Source: RUG420 sp045642465 (GTDB lineage Bacteria; Bacillota; Clostridia; Oscillospirales; Acutalibacteraceae). From it: 64,000 nt of DNA. The position numbers and the translations under genes are program-made. The number at the start of each line of letters is the position of its first letter. Position 1 is the stretch's first letter. The notes under the pieces are model-generated. The model saw nothing but the letters and a program-made list of their open reading frames with translations, had not been told where the DNA came from and did not search any database. Of this stretch, positions 17,602-25,927 are shown piece after piece. Location of the stretch: positions 124,001 to 188,000 of the forward strand of contig JAZUIY010000015.1 of the NCBI GenBank assembly GCA_045642465.1, in the 5' to 3' direction.

Positions 17602-17880
17602 GGTGGGGAAAAACACCTTTTATATATGGTTCTCATATATTGTATCTCGCATAAACAGCTATTATGTGGTGGATTATTGGAGGTGTTTCCCTTTTTTAAG
17701 TTTTTGATTATCTTTTCCGTACGTTTTTGTATATATAACAGCCTCTCAGGCTTAACAAACCATTTATTCTTCTCCGGCGCATTCTTTTGTTTCAAATAAC
17801 AACCGTTTGTTATTTGAAACTGTAGGCAGAAAGAGACTTTTTTATAAAAACCACATATGCTGGATGTCGAGGTGATTATT
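17602..17880. other. AT-rich intergenic stretch with a 14-bp palindrome
   Basis: No convincing gene: the open frames on both strands lack SD sequences. A perfect inverted repeat (GTTTCAAATAACAA / TTGTTATTTGAAAC, 4-base loop) lies at 17789-17820. It has no following T-run, so an operator or structured RNA is more likely than a terminator. An imperfect inverted repeat GGGGAAAAACACCT / AGGTGTTTCCC spans 17605-17691 and ends in a T-run. Confidence 0.5.
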
Positions 17881-18030
17881 ATGAATTATATATCAAATGA
17901 AACAGCATATGATATTCTACGCAATCTATATTATGGATTATTAGAAAAGGGATATATAGTCCCAAAAAGTGATTTGGAATTTCAAATATTAAAAGAAAGC
18001 ATTGCAAGCCTTCTTCTTGATTTTATATAA
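17881..18030 (+). CDS. 49-residue hypothetical protein
   Basis: ATG at 17881 with GAGGTG 6 bases upstream, stop TAA at 18028-18030. The sequence starts MNYISNETAYDILRNLYYGL and contains LEKGYIVPKSD. It is AT-rich like the surrounding DNA and unlike the housekeeping genes. It looks like a small amphipathic helical protein with no membrane segment. I recognise no family. The good SD and closeness to the island suggest a small accessory gene, but it may not be expressed. Confidence 0.5.
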   Translation: MNYISNETAYDILRNLYYGLLEKGYIVPKSDLEFQILKESIASLLLDFI

Positions 18031-18035
18031 ATAGG

Positions 18036-18064
18036 CAAAAAAATAACCAGCCTTTTGGCTGGTT
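18036..18064 (-). terminator. Rho-independent terminator of the 5S rRNA gene
   Basis: Eight-base-pair stem (AACCAGCC / GGCTGGTT) with a 4-base loop followed on the minus strand by ATTTTTTT. It lies 11 bases past the 5S 3' end. Confidence 0.92.
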
Positions 18065-18074
18065 ACGTGTTGAT

Positions 18075-18190
18075 GTCGGCATCGCCCTATCTTCCCAGGA
18101 AGCTGCCCTCCAAGTATTTTCGGCACTGATGAGCTTAACTGCCGTGTTCGGGATGGGAACGGGTGGACCCTCATCGCTATAAACACCGAC
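18075..18190 (-). rRNA. rrf: 5S ribosomal RNA (free-standing gene)
   Basis: On the minus strand the sequence starts near GTCGGTGTTTATAGCGATGA, contains the near-universal CCCGTTCCCATCCCGAACAC loop and ends GATAGGGCGATGCCGAC, whose end pairs with the start. Length is about 116 bases. No 23S, 16S or tRNA sequence is adjacent: upstream is a promoter and then the PHP gene's control region, downstream is a terminator. Exact ends are uncertain by a few bases. Confidence 0.95.
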
Positions 18191-18207
18191 TGCTGTCAAC
18201 GAGCAAT

Positions 18208-18236
18208 AGTATATCAGTTACCCAAGACCAATGCAA
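18208..18236 (-). promoter_or_regulatory. promoter of the free-standing 5S rRNA gene
   Basis: Minus strand TTGCAT (18231-18236), 17-base spacer, TATACT (18208-18213), ending 17 bases before the 5S gene. This supports independent transcription of the 5S gene rather than a relic of an rRNA operon. Confidence 0.8.
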
Positions 18237-18479
18237 GTACTTTTTTCAGTTTTTTGAAACTTTTTTAAACCAAAGAAAATATGAACAAATTCGTGAATAT
18301 AGTGTGAACCCCTTTCACACTTGTGAAGGACCCATTTACACCGTAGTTTTGCCGTTTCTTTGTTCAAATTGGTCAAAAATTCTTAACCAATGGGCGAGTG
18401 ACATTGTGCCATTTTAACATAACTTTTGCAAAAATAAATTAGTATAGCACGGGGTGAAAAAAATAGCAATACTTTTTCC

Positions 18480-18509
18480 TTGCGTTCTCTTGCACAAACA
18501 TACTATAAT
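18480..18509 (+). promoter_or_regulatory. promoter of the PHP phosphoesterase gene
   Basis: TTGCGT (18480-18485), 18-base spacer, TATAAT (18504-18509), about 95 bases before the start codon. The DNA between the 5S promoter and this one (18237-18479) is AT-rich and shows no gene. Confidence 0.65.
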
Positions 18510-18605
18510 ATTTTTGTAAATAATGGATAGGAATCTGCTGCAGCATTCGGTTCCGTCCATTCATCATATTATTAGTTGCATTATGTATAGAAAGTGAGGA
18601 ACTCC

Positions 18606-19496
18606 ATGCCAGCAGATTTACACTGCCACACCCGACTTTCGGATGGCTCCCTTGGCATTGAGGATTTAATTTTGCTTGCAAACCGCAGCGGAATTGATAC
18701 CATTGCCATTACAGACCATGATTGCCAGGCTGGCACGGTTCGCGGAAAGATTATTGGTAAGCGTCACGGCGTAAATGTTATCCCGGGCGTAGAACTTTCC
18801 GCATTTGACCCAGACAAAGAAAAGAATGTACACATTCTTTGTTACCTTGCAGAGAATCCAGACCGTCTGGAAGGCCTCTGCCGTAGAAATTCTCTTGCCC
18901 GTCGAAAAGCTTCCCAGCTGATGATCGGCAAAATTTCTCACCGTTACCCAATTAACTCGGAACTGGTTTTGAAATGCGCTGCCGGTTCTACCAACATTTA
19001 TAAGGTTCACATTATGCACGCCTTAATGGAATGTGGTTACACCACTAGCATTTTTGGTGACCTTTATGATGAACTCTTCTCCCCTGACAGTGAGAACAAT
19101 GTTTTGGTTCAGCCAAAATTCCCTGCTCCTGCAGAGGTTATTGAAGAAATTCACAACGCCGGCGGTATTGCCATTTTGGCTCACCCAGGTCAATCTGACA
19201 TTATGGATGACGTTGCCGACTATATTGCTTTGGGTATTGATGGTATTGAAGTATATCATCCGTCCCATACGGAAGAGCAGGAAGAAGCATTAAAAGCCAT
19301 TGTAAAGAAGAATAAACTTCTTTCTACCGGCGGTTCGGACTTCCACGGTCTTTATAACCGTACTCCGAAAATCCTTTGCTCCACCTCCACTCCGGATGAC
19401 GACCTTACCGTTCTGCTTGGCTACCAGGCCAAACAGCGCAGAGCAAAGAAGCGCGCAGAAGCTAAGGCTGCAAAAGAAGCTGCCGAAGAAGCTTAA
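18606..19496 (+). CDS. PHP-domain phosphoesterase (RNase AM / nucleoside bisphosphate phosphatase type)
   Basis: 296 residues from ATG 18606, with GTGAGGA 6 bases upstream (a GTG in that SD is an alternative start). PHP metal motifs are DLHCHTRLSDGS, AITDHD (about 35-39), ELSAFD, ILAHPGQ and GGSDFHG. Stand-alone PHP proteins of this size include YciV/RNase AM, which trims 5' ends of RNAs and hydrolyses 3',5'-nucleoside bisphosphates; the family assignment is firm, the substrate inferred. The C-terminus is Ala/Lys/Glu-rich. A trimming role would fit the nearby 5S gene but could be coincidence. Confidence 0.88.
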   Translation: MPADLHCHTRLSDGSLGIEDLILLANRSGIDTIAITDHDCQAGTVRGKIIGKRHGVNVIPGVELSAFDPDKEKNVHILCYLAENPDRLEGLCRRNSLARRKASQLMIGKISHRYPINSELVLKCAAGSTNIYKVHIMHALMECGYTTSIFGDLYDELFSPDSENNVLVQPKFPAPAEVIEEIHNAGGIAILAHPGQSDIMDDVADYIALGIDGIEVYHPSHTEEQEEALKAIVKKNKLLSTGGSDFHGLYNRTPKILCSTSTPDDDLTVLLGYQAKQRRAKKRAEAKAAKEAAEEA

Positions 19497-19508
19497 AAGA
19501 AAAAGAAA

Positions 19509-19537
19509 ACCCGAAACCTTATGGTTTCGGGTCTTTT
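19509..19537. terminator. bidirectional terminator between convergent genes
   Basis: Stem ACCCGAAACC / GGTTTCGGGT with a TTAT loop, T-run on the plus strand and TTTTCTTTTTC on the minus strand. It serves the PHP gene and the AI-2E permease gene. Confidence 0.92.
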
Positions 19538-20827
19538 TTATTTCTTTAAGAACTTTGCCTTTAATTGTTCTTTCTTATCGGAAAGCTTATCTTCTTTTTC
19601 TACCATGACTTTCGCCTCAAGCTCTTTTCCGGCTCGTTCTGAATACGGAATGTCATAGAGTTCATAGGCCACGTTCTTTGCCTTTAATTTGTCCACTACA
19701 AAGTCACGGAACAAAGCATAAAGCACAGAGCAAAGCGGAACGAAGATCAGCATGCCGGCAATGCCCATGATTTCGCCGCCGACGGTGATAGCAAACAATA
19801 CCCAGATGGATGGGAGACCAACAGATCCACCAACAACGTGTGGATAAATCAACTTGCCTTCAATTTGCTGAAGAACAATGAACATGATTAAGAAAATCAA
19901 GCACTGTTTCGGGCTGATGATTAAAATGAGCAATGCACTAATAAAGCAGCCGATGAAAGCACCAAAAATTGGGATTAATGCGGTAATGGTAATGAGTACG
20001 GCTACCAGCAATGCATACGGCATGCGGAAGATACTCATGGTAATTAAGAACATAAAGCCCAAAATACAAGCTTCCAAGCACTGACCGCGGATGAAGTTTT
20101 GGAAGGTAACATTGGACATAGAGCCAATTTCCAAAATACGGGTTGCGGTCTTTTCTTTAAAGAGTGCATATACAATCTGTCTTCCCTGGCGGGACAAGGA
20201 TTCCTTGCGGAACAGGCAGTAAATAGAGAATGCAAAACCAATTAAGAAGGTGGCAAAACCGGATACAATTGTACCAATGATGCCGGTCAAAGAAGAAAGC
20301 ATGCTGCCTTCTCCGCTGTCACTAATCATATTGGTTAAGAAGTCTGTAATCTTATTTAAAATACCAACATAATCAAACTGAATGGTTTTGTCGGCAATAA
20401 ACCGCTCCGACCAAGGGAACCGATGAATAATTGCCTGGGTGGCAGCCTCTACGCTAAAGGCACTGGCAATTCCTTTAATTTCAACAATCAACTGAGAAAT
20501 AGAGTCTATCATCTGTGGAACAATTACCAGCAATGCTGCCGCAATAATTGCAAGAATAAGGATTAAGGTCAACAGCACACTGACAGCGCGCTTTCCTTTG
20601 AAGTCTTTCTTTAAAATGCGGGTTTCAATACTCCGGAGGGGAACATTGAAGATGAATGCCATTGCTGCACCAAGGATAAATGGGAACAAAATGCTAATCA
20701 ATTTCCCAAGACCTGCGAACAGTGCACGGAAATTGAAAATGGCAACGCCCATTAAAATTATGACAAAAGCAATGAGCAGAATGTTTTTCGTGGTTTTTTT
20801 ATTCAACCAATCCATATTAGGTTCCAT
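19538..20827 (-). CDS. AI-2E family transporter (PerM/YdgG type permease)
   Basis: 429 residues. Hydrophobic segments cluster at the N-terminus (two or three helices at about 12-85) and in the middle and C-terminal half (about 180-360), the usual PerM topology. Family signatures include the GQCLEACILGFMFL region and the segment HVVGGSVGLPSIWVLFAITVGG. The family exports small molecules; some members export autoinducer-2 and others act as Na+/H+ antiporters, so the substrate is unknown. AAAGGA precedes the ATG. An extended -10 (TGTTATACT, minus strand, near 20859-20867) is its probable promoter. Confidence 0.9.
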   Translation of the reverse strand: MEPNMDWLNKKTTKNILLIAFVIILMGVAIFNFRALFAGLGKLISILFPFILGAAMAFIFNVPLRSIETRILKKDFKGKRAVSVLLTLILILAIIAAALLVIVPQMIDSISQLIVEIKGIASAFSVEAATQAIIHRFPWSERFIADKTIQFDYVGILNKITDFLTNMISDSGEGSMLSSLTGIIGTIVSGFATFLIGFAFSIYCLFRKESLSRQGRQIVYALFKEKTATRILEIGSMSNVTFQNFIRGQCLEACILGFMFLITMSIFRMPYALLVAVLITITALIPIFGAFIGCFISALLILIISPKQCLIFLIMFIVLQQIEGKLIYPHVVGGSVGLPSIWVLFAITVGGEIMGIAGMLIFVPLCSVLYALFRDFVVDKLKAKNVAYELYDIPYSERAGKELEAKVMVEKEDKLSDKKEQLKAKFLKK

Positions 20828-20880
20828 TCTGTAGGTTCCTTTCTTTTATTCTTCGTTTAGTATAACACAGTTTACCTAAG

Positions 20881-20909
20881 TTGAAATGAAAATAGAGTTT
20901 TGCTAGAAT
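20881..20909 (+). promoter_or_regulatory. promoter of the dCMP deaminase gene
   Basis: TTGAAA (20881-20886), 17-base spacer, TAGAAT (20904-20909), 31 bases before the start codon and divergent from the AI-2E permease gene. Confidence 0.7.
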
Positions 20910-20940
20910 ATTTTTAGAATTTAATAAAGGAGCGGAGCGA

Positions 20941-21438
20941 ATGGCTAAAAGAGAAGACTACATTAGTTGGGACGAATATTTTATGGGTATTGCATTACTT
21001 TCTGCCATGCGCAGTAAAGACCCGAACACTCAGGTCGGAGCGTGTATTGTAAACCATAATAATAAGATTATGTCCGTAGGTTATAATGGGCTTCCACTGG
21101 GTTGTAATGACGACGACTTCCCTTGGGAACGAGAAGGTACTACCTTAAACACCAAGTATCCGTTTGTTTGTCATGCAGAACTAAACGCCATTTTGAATCA
21201 TGCCGGTGGGAACTTGCAGGGCTGCAAAATCTACGTTGCCCTCTTCCCATGCAACGAATGTGCAAAAGCCATTATCCAGGCCGGTATTAAGGAAGTCATC
21301 TATATTTCCGATAAATATGCCGATACCGATGGAACCAAGGCATCTAAGAAAATGTTTGATGCTGCCGGTGTTCGCTACTACCAGTTAAAGGGCGTTCACC
21401 AGGAATTGGTTGTAGATTTCCGCGAAGAAAACGTTTAA
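20941..21438 (+). CDS. dCMP deaminase family protein
   Basis: 165 residues with the zinc-dependent deaminase motifs CHAELNAI (H78, catalytic E80) and PCNECAK (C104, C107), and the DPNTQVGA substrate-binding start. Deoxycytidylate deaminase converts dCMP to dUMP for thymidylate synthesis; ComEB of Bacillus is a relative. Length and motif spacing fit dCMP rather than cytidine deaminase. AAGGAGCG precedes the ATG. It is a single-gene unit with its own promoter and terminator. Confidence 0.92.
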   Translation: MAKREDYISWDEYFMGIALLSAMRSKDPNTQVGACIVNHNNKIMSVGYNGLPLGCNDDDFPWEREGTTLNTKYPFVCHAELNAILNHAGGNLQGCKIYVALFPCNECAKAIIQAGIKEVIYISDKYADTDGTKASKKMFDAAGVRYYQLKGVHQELVVDFREENV

Positions 21439-21451
21439 TTCATAATAATAA

Positions 21452-21486
21452 AAAGAGGTAAGCAAAATGCTTACCTCTTTTTTTAT
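21452..21486. terminator. bidirectional terminator between the dCMP deaminase and LCP genes
   Basis: 13-bp stem AAAGAGGTAAGCA / TGCTTACCTCTTT with an AAA loop, T-run on the plus strand, and the complementary T-run on the minus strand. Confidence 0.93.
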
Positions 21487-21490
21487 TGTT

Positions 21491-23350
21491 TTATTCAGCA
21501 GCTTCTGCCCTCTGGCCGCCTCCAAAAAGTCCGGCAAATGGCAAATCATCACCAAAAGCGGTGCTGTTATTTTCTTCTGCTTCAATAACTTCTTCTACCG
21601 AGCCGTTTCCGCCTCTGTTTCCGGAAGAACTGCTAGAAGATCCGGTTTTGTTTCCGGAAGTCTGGCTCACCGGTTTGTTGGTAGAGAAGGACAGAGCAGA
21701 TACTCGGTTTTCTGCCAACTGGATATTGGTTTGACCATAAAGTTGATTCTGCAGCTGATATGCAGCTCCTTCGTAGTCACATACCCAAATCCATTCGGTT
21801 CCGGCATAACCAGGAACACAGCAGTCATCTGGCGGCATTGTGGTTTGAATGCGGGTCCAGCTTAACCATTTTTCCGTCAGTGCCTGGGTTGCATAACTTA
21901 CAATTTTGCCCTTCGACATGCTGGTGGTTAAGAATGGAAGCAGGGCATCAATACCGTCGTTAATCTGGGTAAGGCTTGCATTGCTGAACTGATCCATCAA
22001 AGCGTTAATTACCTTGCGCTGGCGTTCCGTTCTGTTAATGTCACTGTCTAATTTACGGATACGGCAGTACATTAATGCATGTTCGCCGTCCATCTTCATG
22101 TCACCGGCGGTGAACTGAATCTTCTTGCCGGTTCTAGACCACTTCCACCAAGTCTGATTCAGGTATTGGGCCTCTTTTTCCGTAACATTTACGGTAACGC
22201 CGCCAATTTTATCAATGATGGTTGGGAAGGAGTTATAGTCAACAACCAGGTATTCATCAATATCTACCTTGTAGTTGTTTTCCAAGGTCTTCATAACCAA
22301 CTGTGGACCGCCGTACTTGTAAGCGGCGTTCAGTTTGGCGTAAGCAACCTTTTGTCCTTTTCCATCTACATTAATATAGGTGTAGCTGTCTCGGTAGAAG
22401 GAAACCAGGGAAACCTGATTGGTTCTTCTGTTTACCGATGCCAGCATAATGGTGTCGGATAACTGAGAGTCAGAGTCAACACCCAACAGCAAAACGTTCT
22501 TTACATATTTACTGTGCATGTGGTCTCCGCCGTTATTGGCCCATGTCCGAAGCAAAGCGGTTAAGGAAGCCGCGTCTGTAATACTGTCAATGGTGGCAGC
22601 ATCAATGTCATTGGTCATGGCATCCGGAATGTCCCAGTCACTTACACCGGTATTGATCATATTCAACTTGGAGAACAGGAATCCGCCGGCTGCTAACAGC
22701 AAGGCAAGCAAAATGCAAATGATAGAGAAGAGAACCTTTCTGGTTTTAGACCATTTCTTTTTCTTCTTCTTTTCTTTTTTCTTTTTCTTTCCTTTTTTGC
22801 CGGTTTCTTCTTCCTCTTCCGTGTCCTCAGCGTCTTCTGCCGGGTCTTCGTCAAGGCGTTCTTCGGTTTCGCCTTCCTCTTCGTCTTCGCCGTTTTCTAT
22901 GGCATCAATCAATTCAGCCTGGCGTTTTGGCGCATCGAACCTTTTTAAGGCAGCTTCGGTTTCAGCAGGGTTTTCCTCACCTGCGTCCGGTTCTTCTACG
23001 GCTGCAGATTCATCCAAATATTCATAAGCACTCTTTGGCTTGAAATATTTGTTTTCGGACTGTGCAGGTGCAGTAATTGGAGCCTCTTTCTCCACCGGTT
23101 CGGCTTTGGCTGTCGGTTTCCATCCTTCCTGCTGGGTTTCTGCAAACCATTGATCTGCAAAAGATAACTTCTTTTCAGAGGCCTTTTCCGTATCTAGGCG
23201 GGCGTTGTTGACTGCAGTCATTTCAGCCACTTCGGCTTTCGCCTTTTGCTTATATTCAGCCTCATCCATATCTAATTTTATTTGATTTTCCAATGTTTCC
23301 AGTTCTTTGAAAAACTGTTCTATTTCATTGGTAAATTCTTTATCATCCAT
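21491..23350 (-). CDS. LytR-CpsA-Psr (LCP) family cell-wall ligase with long cytoplasmic N-terminus
   Basis: 619 residues. Residues 1-190 are charged and predicted cytoplasmic, with a coiled-coil start (QFFKELETLENQIKLDMDEA) and very acidic stretches. They end in a lysine-rich patch, then one membrane helix (about 210-232). The LCP domain follows (VLLLGVDSD, DTIMLASV, SFYRDSYTYI and the Arg-rich CRIRKLDSDINRTERQRKV). LCP enzymes attach teichoic acids or polysaccharides to peptidoglycan. A Ser/Gly/Asn-rich tail (GNKTGSSSSSSGNRGG) closes the protein. It follows gyrA by 21 bases but has its own function. Confidence 0.92.
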   Translation of the reverse strand: MDDKEFTNEIEQFFKELETLENQIKLDMDEAEYKQKAKAEVAEMTAVNNARLDTEKASEKKLSFADQWFAETQQEGWKPTAKAEPVEKEAPITAPAQSENKYFKPKSAYEYLDESAAVEEPDAGEENPAETEAALKRFDAPKRQAELIDAIENGEDEEEGETEERLDEDPAEDAEDTEEEEETGKKGKKKKKEKKKKKKWSKTRKVLFSIICILLALLLAAGGFLFSKLNMINTGVSDWDIPDAMTNDIDAATIDSITDAASLTALLRTWANNGGDHMHSKYVKNVLLLGVDSDSQLSDTIMLASVNRRTNQVSLVSFYRDSYTYINVDGKGQKVAYAKLNAAYKYGGPQLVMKTLENNYKVDIDEYLVVDYNSFPTIIDKIGGVTVNVTEKEAQYLNQTWWKWSRTGKKIQFTAGDMKMDGEHALMYCRIRKLDSDINRTERQRKVINALMDQFSNASLTQINDGIDALLPFLTTSMSKGKIVSYATQALTEKWLSWTRIQTTMPPDDCCVPGYAGTEWIWVCDYEGAAYQLQNQLYGQTNIQLAENRVSALSFSTNKPVSQTSGNKTGSSSSSSGNRGGNGSVEEVIEAEENNSTAFGDDLPFAGLFGGGQRAEAAE

Positions 23351-23371
23351 GGCGGTTTCTCCTGATATTAA

Positions 23372-25918
23372 TTATTCGGTTTCTACGGTTTCAACGAGAG
23401 GAGTTTCCCCTTCTACCTCTACATCTTCCGTTTCATCCTCATGCTCTACCGTGGAGAGGGTAATCAACTTATCTTCTCCGGTAATCCGCATTACCTTAAC
23501 GCCCTTTGCCGGACGGGTAATGCAGTTGATGGCTTCAGATTCAATACGAATCATGACACCGGAAGCGCTAATCATCATCAAGTCGTCGTTCGGATGAACA
23601 ACACGAATGGCTGCAACCTTACCGTATTTATCTACACGGTAGTTCAGTAAGCCGGAGCCGCCACGTTTCTGTACCTTGTAATCTTCCGGAACAGAGCGTC
23701 TGCCGTAACCCAGTTCGGATACGGTAAGAACAGAGCCTTCTTCATCCAGAACGTCGAAGCCAACAACAAAGTCGTCCGGCTTCTTAAATTCAATGGATTT
23801 CACACCACGAGAAGTTCTGCCCAACGTTCTGGCATCGGTTTCATGGAAGCGAATGGACATACCTTCATGAGTAGCAACCAGGAGGTCATCTTCCCCGCTG
23901 GTCAGCTTAACCCAAGCCAGTTCGTCCCCTTCGTCCAGATTGATGGCTATGAGACCGCTCTTACGAACGTTCTTATATTCCTTCAATGCGGTACGTTTGA
24001 TGATACCCTTGCGGGTAACCATGCAAATAAAGGTTTCTGCGTCCGGATCTTCCAGTTTAATCAGGGAAGTTACTTTTTCATCCGGCATCAGTGGCAGTAC
24101 ATTGACAATGTTCATGCCGCGGCTGGTACGGGATGCTTCCGGCACTTCAAAAGCCTTCAAGCGGTAACATCTACCAAAGTTGGTAAAGAACATAACGTAG
24201 TCATGGCTGGAGCAGGAGAACATGGTTTCCGTAATGTCCTCTTCTCTCTGCGTCATGCTGGAAACGCCACGTCCGCCACGCTTCTGCAAGCGGTAAACAT
24301 CGGTTGCCTGGCGTTTGATGTAACCCATCTTAGTCAGAGTAATAATGTTTTCTTCTTCCGGAATCAGGTCTTCAATGTCCATTTCGCCGGAAATGTTACA
24401 GATTTCGGTGCGGCGTTCATCGGCGAACTTGTCACCAATGGCGCGGGCTTCGTTCTTTACTTCTTCCATGATGAGGCGTTCGTCTGCCAACATGGCGATG
24501 TAGCTTTGAATCTTTTCATGGAGACTTTCTAATTCATCCATGATTTTCTGAATTTCCAATCCGGCCAACTGACCCAAACGGAAGGCCACAATGGCGGCTG
24601 CCTGTGGTTCGTCGAAGTCATATTTTTCCATAAGAGCTGCTTTGGCTTCGGCCTGGCCGCCCTTGGTGGCGCGGATGGTGGCAATGATGTCATCTACAAT
24701 GTCGATGGCTCTTGCCAAACCTTCCAAGATGTGTGCACGGTCTTGGGCCTTCCGAAGTTCATACTCCGTACGGCGGCGAATGACCTGACACTGGAAGTTG
24801 ATGTATTCCTGAAGGATTTCCTTCAAGGTGAGGATTTTTGGTTCCCCATTTACAATGGCCAAGTTGATAACACCGAAGGAGGACTGCAACTGGGTGTACT
24901 GGAACAACTGGTTCAGAACAACCTGTGGGTTGGCGTCTCTCTTCAGGTCAATGGAAATGTACATGCCGTGCATGGAGGAGTAGTCGTTGATATCGGAAAT
25001 ACCTTCAATCCGTTTATCCTTTACCAAATCGGCAATACTTTCAATGAGTCTGGCCTTATTGACGTTATATGGAATTTCGGTCACTTTGATTTCAAAGCGG
25101 CCATTTTTCTTTTCTACAATTTCGGTTCTGGCACGAACGGTAATTTTACCACGGCCGGTGGCATAGGCTGCACGGATACCGGAGCGGCCCATAATAATAC
25201 CTGCCGTTGGGAAGTCAGGACCAGGAATGTGTTCCATCAGTTCCGGCAATTCCATGTCTGGGTTGTCAATTAAGGCACACATACCATTAATGACTTCACC
25301 CAGGTTGTGCGGCGGAATGTTGGTTGCCATACCTACCGCAATACCCATGGAACCGTTTACCAAAAGGTTTGGATAACGGGATGGAAGAACAGACGGTTCT
25401 TTCAAACGGTCATCGTAGTTCGGCATGAAGTCTACGGTGTCTTTGTCAATGTCAGAGAGCATTTTCAAAGACAGCTTGCTCATGCGGGATTCGGTGTATC
25501 GGTAAGCAGCAGGCGGGTCACCGTCAATGGAACCGAAGTTACCGTGACCGTCTACCAAGGTGTAACGCATGGAGAAGTCCTGTGCCAAACGAACCATGGC
25601 ATCATATACGGAGGCGTCACCATGCGGATGGTATCTACCAAGTACAGCACCGACGGTGTCTGCACATTTTCTATAGGCTTTATCCGGAGACAGGCCGTTT
25701 TCATACATAGTATAGAGAATACGTCTGTGTACCGGTTTTAAACCGTCTCGTACGTCCGGCAGTGCACGCTGCACAATAACGGACATGGAATAGTCGAGGA
25801 ACGATTTGCGCATTTCGCTGTTGAGGTCTACGTCAACAATGGTCTGGTGTTCCAGATTCTGGCGAAATTCCTCTTCTTTCTGACGCTGCATTTCAGCGTT
25901 TAATTTTGCCAACTTCAT
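23372..25918 (-). CDS. gyrA: DNA gyrase subunit A
   Basis: 848 residues. Catalytic tyrosine Y141 lies in AAYRYTE, preceded by HPHGDASVYD, the quinolone-resistance-determining region. The six-bladed C-terminal wrapping domain includes a gyrA-box-like segment (QKRGGRGVSS) and QKRGGSGLLN. With GyrB it introduces negative supercoils. The N-terminus is about 20 residues longer than in E. coli. At the position of E. coli Ser83 there is Ala (GDASVYD), as in Mycobacterium tuberculosis. AAAGGAGGGG precedes the ATG. It lies 9 bases downstream of gyrB. Confidence 0.97.
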   Translation of the reverse strand: MKLAKLNAEMQRQKEEEFRQNLEHQTIVDVDLNSEMRKSFLDYSMSVIVQRALPDVRDGLKPVHRRILYTMYENGLSPDKAYRKCADTVGAVLGRYHPHGDASVYDAMVRLAQDFSMRYTLVDGHGNFGSIDGDPPAAYRYTESRMSKLSLKMLSDIDKDTVDFMPNYDDRLKEPSVLPSRYPNLLVNGSMGIAVGMATNIPPHNLGEVINGMCALIDNPDMELPELMEHIPGPDFPTAGIIMGRSGIRAAYATGRGKITVRARTEIVEKKNGRFEIKVTEIPYNVNKARLIESIADLVKDKRIEGISDINDYSSMHGMYISIDLKRDANPQVVLNQLFQYTQLQSSFGVINLAIVNGEPKILTLKEILQEYINFQCQVIRRRTEYELRKAQDRAHILEGLARAIDIVDDIIATIRATKGGQAEAKAALMEKYDFDEPQAAAIVAFRLGQLAGLEIQKIMDELESLHEKIQSYIAMLADERLIMEEVKNEARAIGDKFADERRTEICNISGEMDIEDLIPEEENIITLTKMGYIKRQATDVYRLQKRGGRGVSSMTQREEDITETMFSCSSHDYVMFFTNFGRCYRLKAFEVPEASRTSRGMNIVNVLPLMPDEKVTSLIKLEDPDAETFICMVTRKGIIKRTALKEYKNVRKSGLIAINLDEGDELAWVKLTSGEDDLLVATHEGMSIRFHETDARTLGRTSRGVKSIEFKKPDDFVVGFDVLDEEGSVLTVSELGYGRRSVPEDYKVQKRGGSGLLNYRVDKYGKVAAIRVVHPNDDLMMISASGVMIRIESEAINCITRPAKGVKVMRITGEDKLITLSTVEHEDETEDVEVEGETPLVETVETE

Positions 25919-25927
25919 TCCCCTCCT

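Noticed and set aside
17538..17799. Overlapping open frames on both strands between the AIPR terminator and the 49-codon ORF
   Set aside because: Neither has a Shine-Dalgarno sequence, both span the terminator-like repeat, and the proteins have odd low-complexity composition.
17602..18036. Integrase or transposase remnants near the right island repeat
   Set aside because: No frame on either strand resembles a recombinase; only the small ORF and palindromes are seen.
18191..18479. 23S or tRNA remnants upstream of the 5S gene
   Set aside because: The sequence shows no rRNA or tRNA signature; it is an AT-rich intergenic region.
22740..22800. Apparent simple-sequence tract in the LCP gene suggesting phase variation
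   Set aside because: The Lys-rich tract is coded by mixed AAG/AAA codons (TTC and TTT on the plus strand), not a pure long repeat, so slippage is less likely and the frame is intact.
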